A stretch of 64,000 bases of DNA from Variovorax fucosicus (lineage in GTDB: Bacteria; Pseudomonadota; Gammaproteobacteria; Burkholderiales; Burkholderiaceae_C). The stretch covers positions 434,001 through 498,000 of the forward strand of contig NZ_JASZYU010000001.1 of NCBI RefSeq assembly GCF_030316825.1. Reading direction: 5' to 3'. Shown here one piece after another: positions 1-12,400 of this stretch. How positions within the stretch are numbered: the first letter of the stretch is position 1; each line of letters begins with the position of its first letter. The notes under the pieces are model-generated. The model saw nothing but the letters and a program-made list of their open reading frames with translations. It was not told where the DNA came from and did not search any database. Both the position numbers and the translations under genes were made by a program.

Positions 1-1
1 G

Positions 2-565
2 CGCATCGGGCTCTCGTACATCTTTCCGGGCCAGCTGGAGATGGGCTCCGGTGCCCGGATCGGGCATTTCAACGTCGCGATCCACCTCGGCCGGCTCGAA
101 TGCGGCGAACACTCGATCATCGAACGCGGCAACTGGATCACCGGCCATGCGCCGGACGGCGCGCACTTCACGCACCGCACCGCACGCGATCCGGCGCTGC
201 TGCTCGGCGCGCATGCGGCTATCACCAAATCGCACATCATCGACTGCACCGACCGGGTCGAGATCGGCGCGTTCAGCACGGTGGCGGGCTACCACTCGCA
301 GATCATCACGCACGGCATCGACATCGTGGCCGGCCGGCAGGATTGCAAGCCGATCTCGATCGGCGCGTACTGCCTCGTGGGCACCCGCGTCACGGTGCTC
401 GGCGGCGCTGTGTTGCCCGACCGGTGTGTGCTGGGCGCCGGCGCGGTGCTGAACAAGCCTTACCTCGAAGAACACGCGCTCTACGCCGGCCAGCCGGCCG
501 TGCGCGTGAAGGCATTGCCGGCCGATGCGGCCTACTTCCACCGCGCCGAGGGGTTTGTCGACTGA
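2..565 (+). CDS. Hexapeptide-repeat (left-handed beta-helix) acyltransferase, 5' end missing
   Basis: The frame is open from the first base of the window, so this is the C-terminal part (about 187 residues) of a longer gene. The protein shows the short, glycine- and isoleucine/valine-rich periodicity of left-handed beta-helix acyltransferases (for example CKPISIGAYCLVGTRVTVLG) and ends with the GQPAVRVKAL segment that resembles the usual G-x-PAK tail of sugar O-acetyltransferases. A probable catalytic-histidine segment reads YHSQIITHGID. Such enzymes transfer acyl groups from acyl-CoA to sugars or amino sugars in polysaccharide synthesis. The substrate cannot be told from this fragment, and the neighbours upstream lie outside the window. 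Confidence 0.75.
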   Translation, partial: RIGLSYIFPGQLEMGSGARIGHFNVAIHLGRLECGEHSIIERGNWITGHAPDGAHFTHRTARDPALLLGAHAAITKSHIIDCTDRVEIGAFSTVAGYHSQIITHGIDIVAGRQDCKPISIGAYCLVGTRVTVLGGAVLPDRCVLGAGAVLNKPYLEEHALYAGQPAVRVKALPADAAYFHRAEGFVD

Positions 566-643
566 CAACGGTCTTGCATTCAAAGCTCTGAATCCAGCGG
601 GTGATCTGGGCGCTCGAGTTCCGGGGCGCTTCGGTTCCGGGGT

Positions 644-886
644 GGGCTCAGGGCGGCGGGGCACGCTGCTCCGCGAATGTCCCCCGGGCTTCGCCCTCCT
701 CCTTTATTTCGCTGCGCAGCGTGCCCCACCGCCCTGATCCTGGACGCAGCGTGTCCGTTTCGCGCTGAACAAGCAGAGCGTGCCCAAGGCCGATGGTGGT
801 GGGTGGCCCCTGCAGCGAAATAAAGGAGGAGGCCGCAGGCCGGGGGACATTCGCGGAAGGGGCCACCCACCGCCAGCGGCCCGCCC
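644..886. repeat. Double-hairpin interspersed repeat, copy A
   Basis: A 243-base non-coding element that recurs, as its reverse complement, at 44885-45125. It is built from two long imperfect hairpins. Hairpin 1 has arms 650-669 and 716-735 (19 of 20 pairs). Hairpin 2 has arms 790-811 and 858-879 (20 of 22 pairs). The arms of the two hairpins are unrelated, yet the 46-base loops (670-715 and 812-857) are near-perfect reverse complements of each other. Each loop contains GCGAAATAAAGGAGGAG, a small inner stem and GGGGGACATTCGCGGA. A 54-base linker (736-789) joins them. Open frames cross it in several directions, but I see no convincing gene. It fills most of the gap between the acyltransferase and the convergent acyl-CoA synthetase gene. 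Confidence 0.9.
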
Positions 887-899
887 CAAGCCCCAAGCG

Positions 900-2825
900 T
901 CAGCCCAGTTGCACCGCAGTCTTGACCGGCAGCGGCTTCAATGCGGCTTCCAGACTTGCCTGCAACGGCCCGGCCAGCGCGCCGGCCGCGACAGCGTCGA
1001 TCAGCACCCGCACGCCCTGGTGTTCGTCGGCCACGACGCGCGGGCGTGCGGCCGGCGGGATGCCAAGTTCGTCGCAGCCTTGCGCCACCAGCGCAGTGGC
1101 CACCTGGCCGGCGGCCAGCGCCCGCAGTTCGGGCTTGTAGATCTTGCCGACGTTCGTCATCGGCATGTGCTCGATCACGGTGACCGACTTCGGCCGGGCC
1201 GGTGCCTCGTCGACACGGCCGGCCGTGAACGCGCGCAGTTCCTCCTCGGTCACCTCGGCGCCAGGCACCAGTGTCGCGAACGCCACCGGCAGCTCACCCG
1301 CGTAGGCGTCGGGCGCGCCGACCGCGGCGCAGAGCTGCACGGCAGGGTGCGCACCGAGCGCATCCTCGATGGTCTTGGGGTCGATGTTGTGGCCGCTGCG
1401 GATGATCAGATCCTTGGAGCGGCCCGTGAGGTTCAGCCTCCCTTCGCCGTCGATCCAGCCAAGGTCGCCGGTCGCGAGCCAGCCGTCGGCCGTGAACGCC
1501 TTGGCCGTATCGCCGGCATCCAGAAAACCCGAGAACACGTTGGGCGACTTGAACAGCACCATGCCGTGCTCGCCTGGCGGCTGCTCGCGGTCGCTGGCGC
1601 CGCCGTGGTCGTCGAGCGCCACGATGCGCATCTGCGAATAGGGCAGCGGGAAGCCGACACAGCCGGCCGGCCCTTTCACACCCGGCGGCGTGACGGTCGA
1701 AATCCCGGCCATCTCGGTCATGCCAAGGCTCTCGTGCACATGCAGGCCGAACAGGCGCTCGAAACGCGCCGCAAGCTCGGGCGCAAGCACGGCAGCCCCG
1801 GTGCGGCAGTACTTGATGGAAGAAATGTCGGCGCCGGCCAGCGGCACGTTGGCCAGCGCCGCCAGCACGGTGGGAACGGCCGACAGCGAGGTCGGCCGGA
1901 ATTTTTCGACCAGCCGCCAGTAGTTGGCGACCACCGCCTTGCTCCGCAGCAGCGCCGTGGTCGGCATGATGGTTTCGACACCCGCCGACAGGGCCGCCAG
2001 CGACGCCGGCAGCACGCCCGCGACGTGGAACAACGGATAGCCGTTGATCGTCACATCCTCATGGGTGAGCCCCTGCAGCTTGACGCAGGCCCAGGCCGTG
2101 AACACCTGCGCACCGTGGCTGTGGCGCGCCAGCTTCGGCGCGCCGGTGGTGCCACCGGTATGGAAGTAGGCGGCGATGTCTTGGGGTGCGATGTCGCGAC
2201 CACTGACCAGACGGTCGTCGGGCTGCGCCCTGCGCAGGGCGGCGAAGTCGCCGATGCCCTCAGGCAGTTCGCCTCCGGCATTCGCCGGCTCGTCGTGCGG
2301 CGCGACGCGCAGCACCTTGCGCAGCGACGGCACCTGCCCGCGCAATCGCATCGCCTTCGACCACATGCCGGAGTCGGCGTCCGAGCCGTAGGCGATCAGC
2401 ACCTTGGCGCCGGCCGCGCTCATCAGCGACACCAGCTTTTCGTCGGTCAGCAGCGGGTTGAGTGGTTGCACGATGCCGGCCGCCTCGCCGCCCCAGAGCG
2501 CCAGGTGGTATTCGAGGCAACCGGGCAGCAGCACCGCAACCGCGTCCTGCGGGCCGACGCCGAGCGAATGCAGCAGGTTGGCGGTCTGGTGGATGCCGGC
2601 CAGCAACTGCGCGTATGTCCAGCGGATCGGTGGCGTTTCAGGGTCGGCGTCGCGCAGGAAGGTCAGCGCCGTGCGATTGCCATGGGCCGCCGCCGCGTTG
2701 CGGAACAGCTCGTAGGTGCTGCGCGCGGTGATGGCTTGTTCGAGCGGCGTGGCCTCGAGGCGGCGCACGTCGGCGAGGGAACGGATGGGAAAGGATGCCT
2801 TGAAAGGCGGGGCCACGGGGCGCAT
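900..2825 (-). CDS. Acyl-CoA synthetase (AMP-binding, ANL superfamily)
   Basis: A 641-residue cytoplasmic adenylate-forming enzyme expected to activate a carboxylic acid with ATP and CoA. The ANL core motifs are all present in order: the P-loop-like YFHTGGTTGAPK near residue 220, SLGMTEMAG in the middle, WLATGDLGWID, the hinge GRSKDLIIRSGHNI, and the C-terminal catalytic lysine in TNVGKIYKPEL. The N-terminus (about 60 residues before the first conserved block) is longer than in short-chain ligases and fits the fatty-acyl ligase branch. The start is the first ATG of the frame. The gene is alone on its strand, with the BMP receptor gene 58 bases upstream in the same direction, so co-transcription is possible. 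The substrate is not deducible. Confidence 0.88.
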   Translation of the reverse strand: MRPVAPPFKASFPIRSLADVRRLEATPLEQAITARSTYELFRNAAAAHGNRTALTFLRDADPETPPIRWTYAQLLAGIHQTANLLHSLGVGPQDAVAVLLPGCLEYHLALWGGEAAGIVQPLNPLLTDEKLVSLMSAAGAKVLIAYGSDADSGMWSKAMRLRGQVPSLRKVLRVAPHDEPANAGGELPEGIGDFAALRRAQPDDRLVSGRDIAPQDIAAYFHTGGTTGAPKLARHSHGAQVFTAWACVKLQGLTHEDVTINGYPLFHVAGVLPASLAALSAGVETIMPTTALLRSKAVVANYWRLVEKFRPTSLSAVPTVLAALANVPLAGADISSIKYCRTGAAVLAPELAARFERLFGLHVHESLGMTEMAGISTVTPPGVKGPAGCVGFPLPYSQMRIVALDDHGGASDREQPPGEHGMVLFKSPNVFSGFLDAGDTAKAFTADGWLATGDLGWIDGEGRLNLTGRSKDLIIRSGHNIDPKTIEDALGAHPAVQLCAAVGAPDAYAGELPVAFATLVPGAEVTEEELRAFTAGRVDEAPARPKSVTVIEHMPMTNVGKIYKPELRALAAGQVATALVAQGCDELGIPPAARPRVVADEHQGVRVLIDAVAAGALAGPLQASLEAALKPLPVKTAVQLG

Positions 2826-2883
2826 GCAAGTCTCCTGGGGATCGCAGTCGATGCTACCCCCACCCGTGGCCAGGGTCAGTCGC

Positions 2884-3984
2884 CTACGAGCCGGTGCGCA
2901 CCAGCTTGCCTTGCACGCCTTCGGCCAGCCAGTTCATCTGGAGGATCTGCGCGTCGGTCAGCGACGTGCCACGCGGGATCACGACATGGCCTTCGTTGTC
3001 GCGCACATCGGCCGCCGCGCGAAACGGCTGCAGCTTGCCGGCCGCGATGTCGCGCTGGCGCGCCAGCACCTCGTCCTGCACCGCCTTGGGCACCTTGGAA
3101 CCGAAGTCGCCGACGCGGATCATCCCCTCCTTGACGCCGCCCCAGACCGAGCCGCTCTTCCAGCTACCGTCCAGCACCGCGCGGGCGCGCTCCGTGTAGT
3201 AGCCGCCCCACTGGTGCGTTACGGCGACGATCTGCGCATCGGGCGCGACACGGCGCATGTCGGAGTGGTAGGCCACGGCCATCCGGCCGCGTTCCTGCGC
3301 GGCGGCCATCACGGCGGTGGAGCCGGTGTGGAAGGCGATCACGTCGACGTCCTGGTTGAACAGCGTCATGGCCGCGTCGCGCTCCTTCGGCGGATCGAAC
3401 CAGGCGTCGAGCCAGATCACCTTGACCTGCGCTTTCGGATCCACCGAGCGCATGCCGAGCGTGAAGGCGTTGATGCCCTGCAGCACCTCGGGAATCGGGA
3501 AGCCCGCGACGTAGCCCGCGACGTGCGTCTTCGTCATGCGGCCGGCCGCGATGCCCGCGAGGTAGCGGCCTTCGTAGTAGCGCGCGTTCGCCACGGCCAC
3601 GTTGGGCGCGGTCTTGTAGCCGGTGACGGACTCGAACTTCACGTCCGGAAAGTCCTTCGCCACCTTCAGCGTCGGCTCCATGTAGCCGAAGCTGGGCGTG
3701 AAGATCAGCTTGTTGCCCTGCTGCGCCAGATCGCGGATCACGCGCTCGGCATCGGCACCCTCGGGCACGTTCTCGACGAAGGTGGTCTTGACCTTGCCCG
3801 GCAATGCGGCCTCGACGGCCTTGCGGCCTTCTTCATGCTGGCGCACCCAGCCGGCATCGGTGAGCGGCGCGACGTAGACGAAGCCGACCTTGAGCGGATC
3901 GGTCGCGGGCGCGGTGGTTTGTGAAAAAGCGGGCGACGAAAAGCAACAGGCAGCCGCAAGCGCGGCCACGAGGTTTTTGTACAT
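2884..3984 (-). CDS. BMP-family ABC transporter substrate-binding protein (stand-alone)
   Basis: A 366-residue periplasmic receptor of the Bmp/PnrA/Med family, which usually binds nucleosides or purine-related ligands. A Sec signal peptide is visible (MYKNLVAALAAACCFSSPAF, cleavage near residue 21). The family blocks FVYVAPLTDAGWVRQHEEGR, FGYMEP, GYKTAPN and the YEGRYLAGIAAGRMTK stretch are present. It is a clear paralogue of the lipoprotein receptor at 27606-28775 but is exported as a soluble protein. No permease or ATPase gene sits beside it, so it may feed the importer at 28826-32431 or another one. A terminator lies just upstream (4009-4046), so this gene probably has its own promoter. 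A probable adenine deaminase gene nearby (6360-7412) supports a purine ligand. Confidence 0.88.
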   Translation of the reverse strand: MYKNLVAALAAACCFSSPAFSQTTAPATDPLKVGFVYVAPLTDAGWVRQHEEGRKAVEAALPGKVKTTFVENVPEGADAERVIRDLAQQGNKLIFTPSFGYMEPTLKVAKDFPDVKFESVTGYKTAPNVAVANARYYEGRYLAGIAAGRMTKTHVAGYVAGFPIPEVLQGINAFTLGMRSVDPKAQVKVIWLDAWFDPPKERDAAMTLFNQDVDVIAFHTGSTAVMAAAQERGRMAVAYHSDMRRVAPDAQIVAVTHQWGGYYTERARAVLDGSWKSGSVWGGVKEGMIRVGDFGSKVPKAVQDEVLARQRDIAAGKLQPFRAAADVRDNEGHVVIPRGTSLTDAQILQMNWLAEGVQGKLVRTGS

Positions 3985-4008
3985 GGTGTTCCTCTACATG
4001 GCCCCGGT

Positions 4009-4046
4009 AAAAAAAGAACGCGCTGCAGCCGGGACGCCTGCAACGC
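4009..4046 (-). terminator. Rho-independent terminator of the LysR gene
   Basis: On the minus strand, just after the LysR stop codon, a stem of nine pairs (4020-4028 with 4038-4046, one G-T wobble) is followed by a run of seven T (complement of A at 4009-4015). It separates the LysR gene from the downstream BMP receptor gene. Confidence 0.75.
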
Positions 4047-4056
4047 GGGCCGTATT

Positions 4057-5022
4057 TTAGGCGCTGCGTCGTGCGGCCGGCTTGCGCGCCTGCTGCTGCT
4101 CCTGCCGCATGGCCTGCATGAGCAGATCGGCCAGCAACGCGACCGGCGGCTCCGGCTGCGCCTGCGCGCGGTACAGCGAGAGCGCAATCGAGGGCAGCGC
4201 GGGCAGGCCCTGTGCCTTCGCGTCCAGCGCCTGCACGGTGGCCGGCACGCCGATCGGTGTGCGCAGCGTCAGGCCGAGCCCGGCCGAGGCCGCGGCCCAC
4301 AATGCCGCGAGGCTCGCGCTCGAAAAGGCGTGCCGCCAGGCGATGCCCGCGCGATCGAGCGCCGTGGTGGCGATCTCCCGCAGCGGACACGGCGCATCGA
4401 GCAGCACCAGCGGCAGCGGCTCGGCGCCACGACGCCAGCCGCCCTGCTCGCGCGTGGGCCACCAGGCCGGCCGGTTCGCGGGATCGCCGGCCATGCCGAT
4501 CCATTGCAGCGGCACTTCGAGCACGCGCTCGCCCTGCCGCACGGCCGCGCTGTCGCCCGCATCCCAGGCGAGCGCCAGATCGAGGCGGCCGAGCGCGAGC
4601 CGCTCCCGCAGGTCTGCGCTGCGGGCCACGCTGGCCTCGACGCGCACCTTGGGATGGGCGCGCGCAAAACGGCCCAGCACGGCCGGCAACAGGCTTTCGC
4701 CGAAGTCCTCCTGCAGGCCCAGCCGCACCCAGCCCTGCAGATCCGCGCCGCGCATCGCTGCCGCCGCCTCGTCGTTGAGTTCGAGCAGGCGATGCGCATA
4801 GGCCAGCATGGTCTGGCCGGCGTCGGTGAGTTCGAGCCCGCGCCCGGCCTTGCGGAACAACGCCGTGCCGGCCTGCGCCTCGAGCTTCTTGAGTTGCGCG
4901 CTCACGGCCGAGGTGGAACGGCCGAGCCGGTCGGCGGCACGGGCATAGCTGCCGAGTGCCATGCCGGTGGAAAAGCTGCGCAGCACATCGAGGTCGAACA
5001 TCACCTGGGTCATCTTCATCAT
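4057..5022 (-). CDS. LysR-family transcriptional regulator, divergent from an MFS transporter gene
   Basis: A 321-residue regulator. The N-terminal winged helix-turn-helix is clear (LRSFSTGMALGSYARAADRL followed by STSAVSAQLKKLEAQ), then a linker helix and a LysR substrate-binding domain to about residue 300. The start region has several closely spaced ATG codons (MMKM), so the true start is uncertain by up to three codons. The gene is transcribed away from the MFS gene at 5095, with only 72 bases between the two starts. A dyad in that gap (5039-5059) is a plausible LysR site. By analogy with other LysR/transporter pairs, it likely controls the MFS gene and itself. The inducer is unknown. Confidence 0.92.
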   Translation of the reverse strand: MMKMTQVMFDLDVLRSFSTGMALGSYARAADRLGRSTSAVSAQLKKLEAQAGTALFRKAGRGLELTDAGQTMLAYAHRLLELNDEAAAAMRGADLQGWVRLGLQEDFGESLLPAVLGRFARAHPKVRVEASVARSADLRERLALGRLDLALAWDAGDSAAVRQGERVLEVPLQWIGMAGDPANRPAWWPTREQGGWRRGAEPLPLVLLDAPCPLREIATTALDRAGIAWRHAFSSASLAALWAAASAGLGLTLRTPIGVPATVQALDAKAQGLPALPSIALSLYRAQAQPEPPVALLADLLMQAMRQEQQQARKPAARRSA

Positions 5023-5038
5023 CCTGTTTTTCGGGACT

Positions 5039-5059
5039 ATCAGATGATTATTTTCTGAT
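5039..5059. promoter_or_regulatory. Candidate LysR operator (ATCAGA-N9-TCTGAT)
   Basis: A perfect six-base inverted repeat with a nine-base AT-rich spacer lies midway between the divergent LysR and MFS starts. The location and dyad symmetry fit a LysR binding site; the assignment is inference. Confidence 0.5.
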
Positions 5060-5094
5060 TTTCAAAACCCTTGCAAGCGCAGAGACTGGCGCTC

Positions 5095-7882
<2,788 letters not shown>

Positions 7883-8018
7883 TCGGGCACCACGCCCCGG
7901 CCGGTGCCGTCTTCGCGGCAGTGGTCAGAACTGACTATTCCCCCGCAATGGAACGGTGCGTACAACTGCGGCGTGGCTTCATGTTCATTCGAACGTGCCA
8001 CCCAACAGGAGAAACGCC

Positions 8019-9395
8019 ATGCCGAGCCCCGACGCAATTGCCCAACTTTCCTCCGTGCTGCGCGGCCGTATCGTGCAGCCCGGCGAGTCCGACTACGACA
8101 CCGCGCGCAAGGTCTACAACGCGATGATCGACCGGCATCCGAGGCTCATCGTGTATTGCCGCGATGTCGCCGATGTCATGCACTGCGTCAACTTTGCACG
8201 CGAACAGTCGATGCTGCTGGCCGTTCGCGGCGGCGGCCACAACGGCGGCGGCCTCGGGACCTGCGACGAGGGGCTGGTGATCGACCTGTCGCTCCTCAGG
8301 GGCATTCGTGTCGATGCGGCGGCGCGCACCGTGCGGGTCGAAGGCGGCTGCACCTGGGGCGACGTGGACCACGCGACCCATGCGTTCGGCATGGCCACGC
8401 CAAGCGGCATCATCGGTACCACCGGCGTTGGCGGTCTCACGCTCGGCGGCGGCCTCGGTCACCTGACGCGCAAATGCGGCCTGAGCGTCGACAACCTGCT
8501 CGAAGCCGATGTGGTGTTGGCCGATGGCAGCCTGGTTCGCGCCAGCGCGGAAACGAACCCGGATCTGCTCTGGGCGCTGCGGGGCGGCGGCGGCAATTTC
8601 GGCGTGGTGACGTCCTTCCTGTTCAAGCTGCATCCGGTGGACACGGTGGTCGCCGGCCCGACCTTCTGGCCGCTCGAGAGCGCCGGCGAGGTCATGCGCT
8701 GGTATCGCGATTTCATCGTCTCCGCACCGGAGGATCTGAATGGCTTCTTTGCCTTCCTGACGGTACCGCCGGTCGAGCCCTTTCCGCAGGCGCTGCATGG
8801 CCAGGCCGTGTGCGGCGTGGTGTGGTGCTACACGGGCGCGCCGGAAGATGCCGATGCGGCGTTCAAGCCCGTGCGTGAGTTCGGCTCGCCGTTGATGCAC
8901 GGTGTGCAGCCGATGCCCTTCCCGGCCTTGCAAGGTGCATTCGACGCGCTGTATCCGCCGGGACACCAGTGGTATTGGCGCGCCGACTTCGTCAATGAAC
9001 TGTCGGACGCTGCCATCGCCGAGCATCAGCGCTTCGGCGCAAAGATGCCAACGCCGCAATCGACGATGCACCTGTACCCGATCGACGGCGCAGCGCATCG
9101 CGTCAAGTCGTCCGACACCCCGTTTTCGTATCGGGACGCGACCTGGGCCGAGGTCATTGTCGGCGTCAGCCCCGACCCGCAGGATGCAGCGACGATCAGC
9201 TCCTGGACCAAGGGCTACTGGGACGCATTGCACCCGTATTCGGCCGGCGGCGCCTACGTGAACATGATGATGGACGAAGGCGATGAGCGCATCCGCGCGT
9301 CCTATCGCGACAACTACCCGCGGCTGGCGAAAGTCAAGCGCCAGTACGACCCGAACAACCTGTTCCGCGTCAACCAGAACATCCGCCCGGAATGA
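8019..9395 (+). CDS. FAD-linked oxidase, berberine-bridge-enzyme type
   Basis: A 458-residue flavoprotein. The PCMH FAD-binding domain carries the histidyl-FAD motif RGGGHNGGG (His74), then GTTGVGGLTLGGGLGHL and LRGGGGNFGVVTSF. The C-terminal BBE segment (near residues 410-455) includes RDNYPRLAKVKRQYDPNNLF. The cysteine that gives bicovalent flavin attachment in sugar oxidases and berberine bridge enzyme is replaced (GIIGTTGVGG), so a single covalent link through His74 is expected. There is no signal peptide. The ATG at 8019 has a strong AGGAG site. Substrate unknown; relatives oxidise sugars, alkaloids or polyketides. The gene is convergent with the large LuxR-family gene, with only 7 bases between stop codons. 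Confidence 0.88.
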   Translation: MPSPDAIAQLSSVLRGRIVQPGESDYDTARKVYNAMIDRHPRLIVYCRDVADVMHCVNFAREQSMLLAVRGGGHNGGGLGTCDEGLVIDLSLLRGIRVDAAARTVRVEGGCTWGDVDHATHAFGMATPSGIIGTTGVGGLTLGGGLGHLTRKCGLSVDNLLEADVVLADGSLVRASAETNPDLLWALRGGGGNFGVVTSFLFKLHPVDTVVAGPTFWPLESAGEVMRWYRDFIVSAPEDLNGFFAFLTVPPVEPFPQALHGQAVCGVVWCYTGAPEDADAAFKPVREFGSPLMHGVQPMPFPALQGAFDALYPPGHQWYWRADFVNELSDAAIAEHQRFGAKMPTPQSTMHLYPIDGAAHRVKSSDTPFSYRDATWAEVIVGVSPDPQDAATISSWTKGYWDALHPYSAGGAYVNMMMDEGDERIRASYRDNYPRLAKVKRQYDPNNLFRVNQNIRPE

Positions 9396-9402
9396 CCCCA
9401 CG

Positions 9403-12400
9403 CTACTTCAGCAGGCCTTCGCGGCTGGCATAGGCCGCGGCCTCGGTTCGGTTGGCGGTGTAGGTCTTCTCAAGGATGCTGCGCACGTGGTTGGCGACGG
9501 TGTTCGGGCTGATCGTCAGCACCTGGCCGATCTCGCGGTTGTTGCGTCCGATTGCCATCAGGCGAAGCACGCCGACTTCGCGCTCGGTCAGTCCACAGGG
9601 GAAGGCCGGCCGCGGCGCGGCGATGGCTGCGGTCAGCGCGGTGATGCGCGGCGTCAAGGCATCCATGCCCAGCGCGGTGCTCTCGGCCAATGCGCCGGCA
9701 AGCACCGTGCGTGCCCGATCGAGATCGCCGGCGGACGCACGCCGCTGCAGCATTACGGCATACGCGTAGCGGCTGTGCGCCAGCCAGACGCGCCAACCCG
9801 TTCTGTGATCCATCGCCAGCGCGGCTTCGAAGTGGCGCTCGGCCACTTCCCACTGCCCCATCACGGTCGCCAATCGACCCAGCAACCGGTCGGCCGAGCC
9901 CAGGCAAGGCCCGCCCGAATCAGCCACGAGGTTGGTGCCGGCATGGCCCTTCAGCAACGGGTACAGCAGCGCTGCTCGCTCGGCGTCGTCGAGGTAGACA
10001 CTGACTTCGGCGGCGAACATGGTGATCGTCATCGTGCTGGCGTCCGTCGGCGCAGCCAGGGCCCGGTTCCAGGGCAGGCTTTCGAATTGCGCCTGGCACT
10101 CGGGCCGCATGTCCAGTTCTGCATACAGGAGGGCCAGCCCGGGCTGCCAGATCTGCGCCTTGGGCGTGGTTCCCACGAAGTGCTGCAGCAGCGGCAGTGC
10201 CTCGCGCAGCCGGCCTTGCTCGCGCCGCAGGCAGAACATCTGCATGCCATAGGCACCCACCGCCAGGTGCTCGGCGACGCGCCGACCGAGTTCCAGCGCC
10301 TCGGTGGCCCAGGCCTCGGCTTCGGCGAAGCGGCCTTCGTTGATGGCCACCAATGCCTCGATGCATCGGCAGACGGCCCGGTCGCGCAGCGAGCCCGACT
10401 GTTCCGAAAGGCGCAGGCCTTGTTCCCTCACGCGCGTCAGCAAGCGGATGTCGCCAACGCCGATGAGATCGAGCAGGAAGTACGACAACAAATCCTGGTT
10501 GAGCAGCGGCTGCTTCAGCGCCTCGGCGATGCCCCACGCTTCGCGGGCGGCCGCCAGGCGCTGGTGCAGCAGGCCGGGCCAGTAGATGCCCGAGGCGATC
10601 GAGGCCAGGGCCAGGCGAAGCCCGCTCATGTCGCCGATCTTCCGCGCGAGTGCGACGGCACGGTGGTGGGCCTCTTTCGCCTCGTCCGCGCGGGCGCAAT
10701 AGACATGTGCCCGACACAGGCAGCCCAGCAGTTCCACCCGCAACGGGTCTTCCGCCTGGTGCAGCGCGATCGCCTCCAGCAGCAGAACCACCGCCGGCTC
10801 GCCGAACCGGGCTGCGACGACACTGCTTTTTTCGAAACCGACGGCGGCCTGCGCAAACAGCGCGGCGAGGCCCTGGCTGCGCGCGAGTTCGGCCGCCTCC
10901 TGGTAGGTCGCGCGTGCCTGTTCACCGGCCCCAAGCAACAACTCGACTTTGCCCAGATCCAGCAGCAAGCCGCAGCGCTGGCCGGCATCGCTGGCGAAAT
11001 GCGCCTGCTGCAGCTGCAGCGCCAGTTGGTAGAGGCGCACGGCTTCCTCGAAGGCGAGCAGTTGTCCCGCGTGCTCGGCCGCCTGCTTCGCATAGGCCAG
11101 CGCCTTGACCGCTGCACCGCCGGGTCCGGCCTCGCTGAAGTGGTAGGCCAGCTGCGGCAACACCGTGTAGTCGGCGGTGCCATAACGCCGCTCGAGTATT
11201 TCTCCAATGCGAAGATGCAGGCGCGCACGGCGCAGGCCCAGCATTTCGTCATACACAGACTCGCGGATCAAGGCGTGGCTGAAGCGAAACTGGTGCGTCT
11301 GCGGCACCGGCTCGATCAGGTGCACGGCCAGTGCTTCTTCGAGCGCCAGCAACACTTCGTCTTCGGACTTGTCGGCCTCCAGCTGCGCCAACAGATCCAG
11401 ATCGAAACTTCGGCCGATACATGCAGCGAGCGACAACAACCTGCCGGCCGACACGGACAGGCGGTTCAGCCGCTTGCCGATGACTTCGCGCACGCCGGTC
11501 GGAATTGTGACCAGCAGGCGCGGGTCGTCGATGAACGATCCCAAGGCCTGCGGCGCGCGCGTCTCCTTCATCAACCGCAGCAGCTCTTCGAGATACAGCG
11601 GATGCCCTTCGGTGCGCGCGTGAATCGCACTCAGGAAGTTGGCACTCGCAGGGCCTCCACCGGCGCCCACCACGAACTCCTCGGTTTCCCGGTGGTTCAG
11701 ACCGGTCAATTCGACTCGCTGAAATGCCGGCGAGCGCGCGAGTTCCGCCAGGGTGTCGAACAGCGGATGCTGGCGCGACAGTTCGGTATCCCGGTAGGTT
11801 CCCACCACCAGCAAGGCGCTGTCTTCGAGCTCCGCGGCCAAGAACGCGAACAGGCGCAGCGAGGTCGCGTCGGCCCAATGCAGGTCTTCGAAGACCAGCA
11901 TCTGCGGCCCTTGCTGCGCGGCGCGGCGCCAGAACCCGGCGACGGCGTCGAACAGGCGGAAGCGCGACTGCGCGGTGTCTCCCGCTTCGGCGTTGGGTTG
12001 GGGTGCAGAGGACTGCGCGGCCAGCTCGGGAACAATGCTTGCGATGTCGGCCAGTCCCACGCCGAGCGTCCGGGCCGGATCGGCATCGCCACTGCGACGC
12101 AGATAGCCGCGGATCAATTGCCGCCACGGCCAGTACAGCGGCGCGCCGGGCTCTTCGAGACAGCGCCCCCACACGACGGACACGCCATCCTGCTCCGCTC
12201 GCGCGGCCATCTGCTGCACCAGGCGCGTCTTGCCGATGCCGCCCGAGCCGGCCAGCAGAACGACCTGCCCGCGTCCCTGGCGGGCATTTGCAAGCGCGCT
12301 GGTGAGGAGCCCCATTTCCTGCTGACGGCCAACGAACAGACTCGACGGACGTGACGCTGGGTATGGTGCTGCCGATGCCGACACGGCGGCATCAGCAGCA

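Noticed and set aside
644..886. Small proteins encoded in the repeat (frames with GGGWPL/RGHPPPA-like peptides)
   Set aside because: All frames read through the hairpins on both strands, with low-complexity peptides and no ribosome-binding site that is not part of the repeat core. Structure conservation explains the sequence better.
780..3134. A 784-codon plus-strand open frame over the acyl-CoA synthetase and BMP region
   Set aside because: It is antisense to two well-supported genes, rich in Arg/Ala/His and without any domain; a GC-skew artefact.
9283..12354. A 1023-codon plus-strand open frame opposite the LuxR-family gene
   Set aside because: Composition is that of an antisense frame (many Gln, Arg, His), and the LuxR-family protein on the other strand has complete NTPase and helix-turn-helix motifs.
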